From: Flabesymbios commensalis
Taxonomy: Eukaryota > Annelida > Polychaeta > Terebellida > Flabelligeridae
DNA: 64,000 nt
Reading direction: 5' to 3'
NCBI GenBank assembly: GCA_964017125.1
Contig: OZ024908.1
Coordinates: forward strand, 58,447,402 to 58,511,401
In this document: in pieces, positions 57,101 through 64,000 of the stretch
Layout: each line of letters starts with the position of its first letter
Numbering within the stretch: position 1 is the stretch's first letter
Notes under the pieces: generated by a model
Told to the model about the DNA's origin: nothing
What the model saw: the letters and a program-made list of their open reading frames with translations, nothing else
Databases searched by the model: none
Position numbers and translations under genes: made by a program

Positions 57101-59940
57101 GCCGCCCTTTAACGCCTCATCATCGCCCTTTACCGCCTTCCCATCGTCATTTAACTCCTTCCCACCACTATTTAACGCCTCTCCATCACAATTTAACGCA
57201 TCTGCATTGCCTTCTAACGCATCTCCATAACCCTTTAATGCATCTCCACCAACCTTTAACACTTTTTCTTTGCCCTTTAACGCCTTTCCATCGCCCTCTG
57301 ACGTCTCTCCGTCGCCATTTAACTCTTTCTCTGCCGTCTCTCCTCGCCCAAACACCTATCCATCACCCTTTCGCACTTCCCCATCACCTGGTAACATACT
57401 TCCACCGGTATTTAACACTTCTTTGTCGCCCTCTAATGCTGTTACATCGCCTTTTAGTGTGTCATCTTAATGCAACTGTTTGCTCTTTACTGCATATAAT
57501 TCGCCCTTTAACGCCTCATCATTGACCTTTAGCGCCTCATCATTGCCCTTTAACCAATGATATTTTCCCACTTTTGACCTCAGAATTTACTTTTTGATGA
57601 TCTTGAATTGACACTGACCTTGCAGATGGCGTCGTTGAATCACCAAAATAATAATATAAATGGATTTTTCAGTAAAAATATCATAAAAAAGAAGTAGGCA
57701 TATTACACACGTTCCTAGCATTATTTGTTAAAAATGATATTTTTTCTTACTTGACCTTGAAATTGACCTTTTGACCTTGAAGATGACCTTGAATAAACAA
57801 AATAATTTTAGAAATGGATTGCGCAGTCAAAATCACATGAAAATGAGGTATTACACTTGTTCCTAGCTTCATTTGTTGAAAAATGATATTTGACCTTGAA
57901 TTTAACCTTTGACCTTGAATTTACAAAAAAAGCCCAGATTTTTCAAGCTGTCACTCATCGGATATGAATTCAACAGAAAAAATAAATAAGAAACATCTAA
58001 AAAATATTGTATATGTAACAAAATAAGGTTAGTTTATTTTTATATAAGTCTTAGAAGTGTCAGCAGTGTAAGTGGATGTCACTGGTCACTGACAGGGTCA
58101 ACCTGTCAACAGTACATATCGATGTCTTATTGCCAGAGTCACCCTGTCAGCAGTGGATGTTGATGCCTTATTGCCAGGATAATCCTGTCATCAATGGAAT
58201 TGAATGTCACTGACAGTGTCCACCTGTCAACAGTAGATATCGATGTCTTAGAAGTGGGGTATTATTCCCAGGGTCACCATGTTAGTAGTGCATGCAGATG
58301 GCTTATCGCCAGGTTCACCCTTTTTAGCAGTTGATATTACTGTTATTGACAAGGTCAGTCTGTAAATAGTGCATGCCAATGGCTTATTGCCAGAGTTATT
58401 ATAGCACAGGTTTGGATGGGTGCGAATTTATTAATGTACATTTGGATGTATGTATATTAACTTATATGCGGTTGATTGTGTCGTCATCCTACGTTTCGGC
58501 TGGCTTGGCTTTCCAAAATTAATGCATTATTGAACATATATGCAAATCTGTGTGTTCATCGTGTCCACTATTTTTTTAGTTAGCAGCAGCAACGCTCTTG
58601 TTCTAACTAGAAGTCTAAATTGACATTTTCTTTCTAGTGCCTCCTTCCACTCTTGCCAGAAACGTCAACATCCATCCCGCCGGCCATAATTATTGAGTGT
58701 ACTTTTTGGTGGGAGAATGGGAGGTATGATGCGTGGGGAGCTCTGATTGGCTGATCATCTTCCTGCCAATAATGCTTTTAAATGTACTATTGACAGGGGT
58801 TTCCCTGTCAATAGCCATCGCGTTAAAAAATTATGGACAAAATAGTAATTCCTCTGTGAACTTATGTACATCCACCATGCAATATGTTTTAATTGTTTGA
58901 CAAATTGCTATGCTTCAGGGCTGGTGATTGGACCCCTGCTGAGGCACTTGAAATGGACAATGACACTGATTGTAGCTTGTGTATCGCTTGTTGTTGGTAT
59001 CAGCACTACTATTCTGGATGTCAATATCTACATGACATTTGCCACATTTTCATTGATTACAGGTAAAACAATGTAATATTGGTTCCACTAAAAACATGTC
59101 AGTGTTCATAAGATAAAAATAATTTGTAGTATATCTGACCTTTGATTTTACGTAGTGCTTATCATGACAATGTACAATAAAAACCAACACAGATTTATTA
59201 TATTCGATTATTTATCATTTATTTTGTTATAGGATTCGGCATGGGAACAGCAGTGCAGATGTCTGTTTTAATCATCCAACACAATTTCCAAGAGCACAGG
59301 TTGATGTTAAATAATTTAGCGGCATCGTCACCCTCAGTTACTGTTCTGATCGTCAGCCCTGTGGTACAGCTGTTATTGTCAAGTCATGGCTGGAGTATCG
59401 CCTTCCTGTTTATTTTAGCATTTAGCCTGGTGCCCACGCTGCCAGTTATTGCAATCGTCATGAACATCAGCACGGATCATCTGCAGAAAATTCCAGAATA
59501 TGGTGTCGAAGCCACAGACAAAACAGATGCACCAAATGCTGATAGTACAACAGAGAAAAGCAATCTCTTGCATTCACAAAACACGCTAAGTCGTGTGGCA
59601 TATGTGTGGCGGAACAATTGGAGATGTCTGGCTTTGTATTGTGGTGTGAACAGCTTGAACGTGTTGACATACCTCCTAGTGGTCACATACGTGCCTTTGC
59701 TTGCTCGTGAACTGGGTCAGTCATCTGCTCAGGGGACATTTCTTGTCACCTGTGTAGCCATAGGAGACATATTACTGAAACCTTTTCTGGTGCTGCTCAG
59801 CCTCTATGGTACAGTGGAGATCAATGTCTACTACTGTTGCAGCATGGCCACCTTACTGGCTCTGATTGCTTTAACATCACAGCTCTGGGCGTCTTATGTC
59901 GGTCTGGTTGTATTCTGCATTCTATTTGGAAGCGGGAACA
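47882..59940 (+). CDS. Monocarboxylate-transporter-like MFS protein (SLC16 type), 3' end outside window
   Basis: Exons 47882-48116, 58919-59062 and 59233-59940 join in frame to 362 codons plus one base; the coding sequence continues beyond the window. The product would be a plasma- or organelle-membrane secondary transporter. Ten hydrophobic segments are visible: TM1 ~26-52, TM2 ~64-86 (TASWVGSAQSFLLF), TM3-TM6 to ~205, a polar loop (~206-255), then TM7-TM10. The layout and blocks such as ITGFGMGTAVQMSVLIIQHN recall the MCT pattern of a glycine-rich TM4 followed by a short cytosolic turn. Two family hallmarks are missing: the acidic-Gly-Gly-Trp-Gly-Trp signature before TM1, and the TM8 arginine, where the sequence reads AIGDILLKPF. 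It is therefore a divergent member, and the substrate cannot be predicted. An in-frame TAA at 47855-47857 precedes ATG 47882, which has A at -3; Met12 (47915) is an alternative start. Confidence 0.8.
48128..48233. mobile_element. Hairpin element H family at the transporter exon-1 donor
   Basis: It begins CCCGCAAACATGAGACAGC, 11 bases past the exon, right after GTGAGTGTTAA. The centre is GGCCACCGTCGTAGACGGTGG and the arms CCAATGTTGGACCAATGCTG / CAACATTGGTCCAGCATTGG. Fourth arm subtype. Confidence 0.85.
48246..48457 (-). mobile_element. MITE family B, minus orientation, next to the hairpin element
   Basis: TTAA (48242-48245), CCCTGACAACGCTGAATAAT, TTCATTTGAATACCTATATG, GCGGGGATCGTCTTTTTATA, and the end CGCTCAAAGGG with TTAT. 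Confidence 0.8.
48460..50250. other. Transporter intron 1, unique-looking AT-rich part
   Basis: It contains scattered GACAGG...CCTGTCA-type motifs (near 49,045-49,070 and 49,425) similar to the array at 58.06-58.42 kb. No gene, RNA gene or complete mobile element was recognised. Confidence 0.45.
50255..53680 (+). mobile_element. LINE with degenerate reverse transcriptase and shared flanks
   Basis: Coding remains are at 51,264-51,900 (GKSAGPDQLINELY, RDGLILPIHKKNEVNDVINY, EAQKGFRRGRSTTDSIFILH) and 51,953-52,245 (VHQGDPLSPFLFSMFINDLE, LMLYADDTVILSE). Further blocks lie at 52,413-52,670 (SPILYYGCEVWG) and 52,833-53,318 (PFNERLCIAYDTQQLEDEYH). Frame breaks separate the four blocks and no endonuclease domain is seen. 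The 3' end has TGTATTTGTCATCGAAAATA and AAGATACG. Flanking stretches 50,255-50,470 and 53,380-53,680 reappear at 61.57-62.93 kb. CR1/L2-like non-LTR element; clade uncertain. Confidence 0.8.
50480..50880. repeat. Cluster of decayed hairpin-family arms
   Basis: GACGGTGGCCCAGCATTACA, GGGCCAGCGTCGAAGACTGT, GGGCCAGCGTCGTAGACGAT and GCGACGCTGGCTCAACATTG follow one another within 300 bases. These look like several partial H-family copies, part of the block repeated near 62.16 kb. Confidence 0.6.
54149..58032. mobile_element. Foldback-like element with inverted ends and internal minisatellite
   Basis: The left end reads CTAACCTTGGTTTGTTACAT and ATACAATGCTTTTTTGATGT. The right end, reversed, reads CTAACCTTATTTTGTTACAT and ATACAATATTTTTTAGATGT, and similarity continues for roughly 300 bases including TAAATTCAAGGT. 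Between them, minisatellite repeats of GGCGTTAAAGGGCGATGGAG lie in one orientation (54.48-55.18, 56.33-56.58 kb) and inverted (55.25-55.38, 56.60-57.56 kb). No target-site duplication was found by eye. Antisense and sense frames up to 154 codons in the minisatellite are artefacts. Confidence 0.65.
55440..55790 (+). repeat. Extra internal copy of the TGACCTTGA-rich segment
   Basis: ATTGACCTTTTGACCCTAAT, GGATTCTTCAGTCAAAATCT, GGTATTACACAATCATGTTC and TACTTGACCTTGAATCCACA match the order in 57.60-57.90 kb and 32.33-32.50 kb. Preceded by a LINE-like AGTAAGTAAGTAAATCATTT. Confidence 0.65.
58060..58425 (+). repeat. Degenerate minisatellite with TGACAGGGTCACCCTGTCA-type motifs
   Basis: About seven degenerate units contain GACAGGGTCAACCTGTCAAC and AGTAGATATCGATGTCTTAT or relatives. 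Single related motifs lie at 49,425, 53,690 and 58,795. It ends ~500 bases before the exon-2 acceptor. Confidence 0.75.
58919..59062 (+). CDS. MCT-like coding exon 2 (residues 79-127)
   Basis: Acceptor TATGCTTCAG, donor GTAAAA. It encodes GLVIGPLLRHLKWTMTLIVA and YMTFATFSLITG: the end of TM2, TM3 and the start of TM4. Phase 1 on both sides matches exons 1 and 3. Confidence 0.82.
59233..59940 (+). CDS. MCT-like coding exon 3 (residues 127-363)
   Basis: Acceptor TTTTGTTATAG, donor GTGAGT at 59941. This 708-base exon carries the rest of TM4 to TM10, including LLLSSHGWSIAFLFILAFSL, a 50-residue Ser/Thr/Asn-rich loop, then YVPLLARELGQSSAQGTFLV. It ends in FGSGN plus one base. The antisense frames over the loop are shadows. 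Confidence 0.85.
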
Positions 59941-59993
59941 GTGAGTACAAACAGGAAAACCTTTTTATCCCTTCTACCTTCTTTGATAATTTA

Positions 59994-60330
59994 GCCCTTC
60001 AAGCCCTCACGATGCATCAAAGCATCATTTTCCATCTCTGAAGAGAGTAGCTTCAATAAATACATCTGGGGGTTTTAGAATGAAAATTGGCAAAGAAATG
60101 TTTTTAATAATAGCAATACCTTTTGTTTTATTTGCAACACACTTGGAATGGCTGAGCACCAATAATGATTTAGAATCGTTTTCTATCATTTTAATTAACA
60201 CTTTAAATATCAAGTTTTGAAGATGTGGCGCGGATATGATCAGAAAGATTTTCAGCAACGTCTGTATGTTTTACTGACATTTGAAGTCACCGCGTCAGCG
60301 GGAGACAAATGCTATTATATTGGATGACAT
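59994..60330 (+). mobile_element. MITE family C copy, right end unclear
   Basis: TTAG, then CCCTTCAAGCCCTCACGATG and CATCAAAGCATCATTTTCCA, as at 46724. It begins 53 bases after the exon-3 donor. Confidence 0.6.
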
Positions 60331-61560
60331 GGCTATAAAGCGTAAACGTCTCTTTCATGTCGTTAAGCGTCATTTTGATATCAGATGCAATCCTCAATCG
60401 CATAATTATAGTACCACATCTAGCTACGCTCTGCTTATTGCTCAAGAATCGCTTGAAATATGTTTCATATTATATTATATTATATAATTATGTGTTCACT
60501 TTAATTACAATAAGTTGTTCACATTGTATTAACCGAAGCGAACCGGTGTCTTTCGATAACGTCAAGAGAGACATACAACGTCCTCGGTTCTGATGTTCTG
60601 CGAATATCCTCACGAAGCTTCAGATAGATAGTTGGGTAGCCAGTGTGAAATTTCAGTAGTGAACCAATAAATGATTGGCATAATAAGGGTTTTGGGGGAT
60701 TTAGTGATCGTTGGGGCTCACAGACGCTCTTTCCGTCATTGGTATATTTAAATATTTGTCACAATTTGCATAAATACATGATGTCGGCTTTCCGGCATTA
60801 GAACATCTTACTCCACTCCATCCTCATTCATCATATCCACCACATTGCATTTGCATCGTTATTCTGAAAGCGCTTTGATCCGTCAATGGTGTTGATGACA
60901 CTTGCCAACAGTGTAGTCCTTGTACCGGGTACTATAGAAATATAACCAAGTATCATGAGTATGAAGCGGTTACTCTTCATACATGTAGCTTTATAGCGAG
61001 ATCTATTGTTGTTCAATCGCCATCAACCTATGTGCTATATTTAGTAACATAGTGTCATTTTCTTTTCTGGGGCTGATTAGCCTGACCACTGGCCCTGTGA
61101 CTACACATTGGGCCAGAAACTGGGCTCTGTTTTTTTAGGTTGTAATTGGCCAGCTAGCCTCAATTTAATTAAATTTGGGGGATGTGGCTTGAAGGTTCCA
61201 GTCCCATTGGCCAATTGAGTTTAGGGATTGCCCGACAACTGTCATTATAAACAAGTACGATTAGTGATGCGTAGCAGACTAGGTTTTTTGTAGGGCTTAT
61301 AGCGGTATTATAAACGTTTAGTTTGGCACAAAATGTTATTATCATATAATCTAAATAAATTAAATTATATTATAATTTTATCTATTACGTATATTCAAAC
61401 GCATACGATAGTTTTCCATTATAATAAGCCCTAACTTAGTTCCTTGTAGCGCATTCAAGCATTGTTTTGCTATTTTTGTTTATCAACATAAGCAATAATA
61501 ACATCAACGGATCAACAGGTATGTTTTAATTTATAAAGGTCCACAATATTATCCATACAA
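60330..61560. other. Transporter intron 3, no recognised feature
   Basis: AT-rich with a TATATTATATTATATAATTA run near 60,470. No exon continuing the transporter frame was recognised here. Confidence 0.4.
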
Positions 61561-61569
61561 AGGGTTATT

Positions 61570-62930
61570 ATTATGACCGGCCTACGGCCGGTATCCTCAT
61601 TAGTTTATTTTGCCAAAGTTTGTGTCCTATTTAACTCTTACCCTGCGAAATTATTTCAAAATATGACGTCATATTGCGTAATTATTTGAAATTGACCCTT
61701 TATTACCAGAACCGTCATAACTGGGGATTCCCAACCATAGTTATTATTTTATATTATGACGTCATTATCGAGTATGGAAGGCTTGAAGACATCCACGTCC
61801 TCCCTATCGCGCTTGCGTGCCCATAAGGGTGACTGGGAGCCGTCCTCTCTATCACGCTTGCGTGCCCATAAGGGTGACTGGGAGCCGTCGCAACCACAAT
61901 CAAGTAATTTACCTTACAAGTTATGCAATGTTGCATTATCCGCAGTGTAACACAATGTCGCATTAGTGCGACATCCGCAGTGTGAACCGGGGTTAAGGGG
62001 AAAAAGGTTGCTGTATGTGGAAAACGGTTCACATTTCTGTGACATCAGTCCTTATGAGCATATGCAATATACCGTTTCAGGTCCTTAGGTTAAGTATTTT
62101 TATCTTGAACAAGTGTCACGATTATTTCTGTGGTTAAAAGCTTAAAAAGTTTCGATTGGAATAATGTTGGCCCATCGCTATAGACTGTGGCCCAGCATTT
62201 TGACACACCTGCCCCGCCCCCACCCCACCAAAATAGATTAAATTAGAAGATGTTTTTTTACAAAAATAATAAAAGTAAAATAATATATTCGTTTGACACG
62301 AAAAAAATTGAAAAAATTAAAAAAAACGTAAACAAATATTTGTTAAACTCCCCACTCCATGTGCCCACCCTGTCTGATTTAAATTTTAAATTTGCCTTGT
62401 TCATTGCCATTCCTGACGTACCCTCCCATTCGAAAGAAGAAAAACCTCCCTGGTAAAAAAAAAAATTGGCCTTGACCCCCCTGACCCTCCCCGCCCGTAA
62501 ATACATGTTATTCAGAGAGGCTAGTGCGTTAAATGCAAAAAATACTTGATTATATATGTGATTGAACACCAAATAAAATTACATCTCATTCAATTCCTAA
62601 AACGTGAGAGTATGCGACAGAACAACTTTTTGTGATAAAGTGCCACAGGTTTACAAGCAAAGACATTATAACGCTTTCAGACGAGTTTTCTAACCATCTA
62701 GAAAATAGTTCAATAGCCTATATTATGGGTGATATTTTAATTTTATTTTTTAATTTTTTTCATGTATCTTATATATTTGTCATCGCAAATAAAGATACGA
62801 TTTATTTTATATTACCATTCAACAACCATCTTTGACGTGACGTTGATACGGCACAATCACGACAGCAGTGCATGTGTTTAATTCTCGTTTTCTATCAACG
62901 TTTACCCGATGCTGTTTTCGTGCCGGGCTA
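61570..62930 (+). mobile_element. Shorter copy of the 50.26-53.68 kb element, lacking the coding part
   Basis: GTTTATTTTGCCAAAGTTTG, GTGTGG-type GTATGTGGAAAACGGTTCAC, TCAGGTCCTTAGGTTAAGTA, AATAGCCTATATTATGGGTG and CATGTATCTTATATATTTGT match the longer copy in order. It also holds a 45-base tandem duplication at 61,797-61,886. Confidence 0.7.
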
Positions 62931-64000
62931 ACGCTGCAGGTGATGGTATAACGTCGCGCCAACATTGATTCAATGCATCGTGTATGCTGGCAGCGAGTGG
63001 ACACCTGTTGCATAAGTTAGTCTGCCAGTGAGTAAAATAACTGAAGATTTGTGATTAAGGTCTCACCACACAAATTCATTCGCGCATATCATTATAAAGT
63101 TTAAGAATAAGAAAGTTAGTCTCTTTTTAAAAATTGTGGCTCTTTGCAGCAGCTCCTGTGGCGATTATTACGGAAATATCATTTTGATACCAATTTAAAT
63201 CGATTCTGTGATGTTTTGTTGTAGCAAAAGCATCGAAATGATAAAAGATAGATCTAACAGGAAGTCCTTGCGCTGGCTGTAACAAGGCTCTTCTAAAAAA
63301 CGAGGTCAATTTTTTTCTAGGTCGCCCGGGGGAGAGTGGGGCAAGAGCTTATTCTAGGCTAAAATAGCAGGAAAGCAAGCAGATTCACATATCTTTTTTA
63401 TTTTTTATTTTGAAAGAGAACAGCAGGATGGTTAAAATGATATATAGGGTTATTTACATTTCCCCATTTTAGGAGTGCTGGGAGGCCTGAGCGTATGGGT
63501 CATAATACATGTAAGTCTATGGGACGGGTATTATGTGTGGTGAGACGTTAAGGCCATAGTTCCAGAAAACACATTTTCGCGCCTGTGGGATGTTTTATTG
63601 CTACTAGACCATTAATTTTGCTCATTTATTATCACCAGGCAGCCAATTTAGCAAAAAAATATAACATAGACATGTTTTCTAGCGAATTTAACGAAACTAA
63701 TTTGATAATGTTCAATTATGGCCCATATACCAAGCATTCGTCCATATAGCACTGAAACAGTTGTAAGTTCAACTTGGTTCTTCCGCTTCCCCGCATTGAT
63801 TTTCTTGTCCTTTGGTATTTATACCTCTTTTGTTTGTGTGTATAATGTCCGTACATCACTATTTTGAAGAAATAAAATCATTCATTGCCCAATTTCAAGA
63901 CGAGTCTCTGAAAAAATAGACAATTCCATACAGATGCTTCATGAAAATGGAAAATTATGTTGTAGTATTGAAAAACGGGCCATTTCTCGAAATCTAGTAA
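62930..64000. other. End of window, inside or after the transporter gene
   Basis: A half hairpin-family arm (GCGCCAACATTGATTCAATG) at 62,958. The remainder is unique-looking AT-rich DNA. The missing transporter exons (TM11-TM12 and C-terminus) were not recognised and are expected beyond 64,000. Confidence 0.4.

Noticed and set aside
56852-57525. Open frames of 65-154 codons on both strands
   Set aside because: They arise from the GGCGTTAAAGGG-type minisatellite; all frames stay open because the unit lacks stops.
54480-57560. CRISPR-like direct repeats
   Set aside because: Units are degenerate, spacers are not distinct, and the DNA is eukaryotic; it is a minisatellite.

Overview
This window looks like AT-rich nuclear DNA from a marine invertebrate animal. 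Genes are split by conventional GT-AG introns and buried in MITEs, tRNA-derived SINEs, non-LTR retrotransposon (LINE) fragments and minisatellites. The phylum cannot be fixed by eye. A tail of the type TGACGTAAAACAATATTCACTCACTC, seen near 45.7 kb, recalls molluscan repeats, but an ambulacrarian or other marine lineage is equally possible.

Two host genes are clear, both on the + strand. (1) 2.2-17.7 kb holds a complete long-chain acyl-CoA synthetase of the bubblegum family (ACSBG). It has 15 coding exons whose phases all join correctly into 655 residues, with the ATP/AMP-binding motifs intact. (2) 47.9-59.9 kb holds the first three coding exons (363 residues, ten predicted membrane segments) of a divergent monocarboxylate-transporter-like MFS protein (SLC16 type). 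A 10.8-kb first intron separates exons 1 and 2, and the 3' end lies beyond the window. A weak candidate terminal exon of another gene sits on the - strand at 98-304. The two clear genes share no evident pathway; they are simply neighbours.

The 30 kb between them (17.7-47.9 kb) shows no recognisable host gene. In order it holds: a (GAAT)n microsatellite; MITEs; a 3.5-kb TTAA-flanked non-coding element with internal repeats (20.8-24.3 kb); two diverged copies of an unknown sequence (24.55 and 25.43 kb); a jockey-like LINE fragment (25.9-26.4 kb, -); a degenerate minisatellite (28.4-29.6 kb); a possible LINE ORF1 zinc-finger fragment (30.0 kb); a TGACCTTGA-rich repeat (32.2-32.8 kb); a SINE; a perfect-period triplication of a 1740-bp unit (34,061-39,280) abutting a 5'-truncated LINE (39,281-40,286); a LINE endonuclease fragment (43.7-44.1 kb, -); and further SINEs and MITEs.

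The most interesting layer is the mobile DNA. Several small families share TTAA targets and CCCTT-type termini (piggyBac-like MITEs), and some of their ends sit on or within a few bases of splice sites. A separate ~110-bp hairpin family has arms that differ between copies but match within a copy. The large transporter intron carries a 3.9-kb foldback-like element in which a GGCGTTAAAGGGCGATGG-type minisatellite occurs in both orientations between inverted ends dense in TGACCTTGA.
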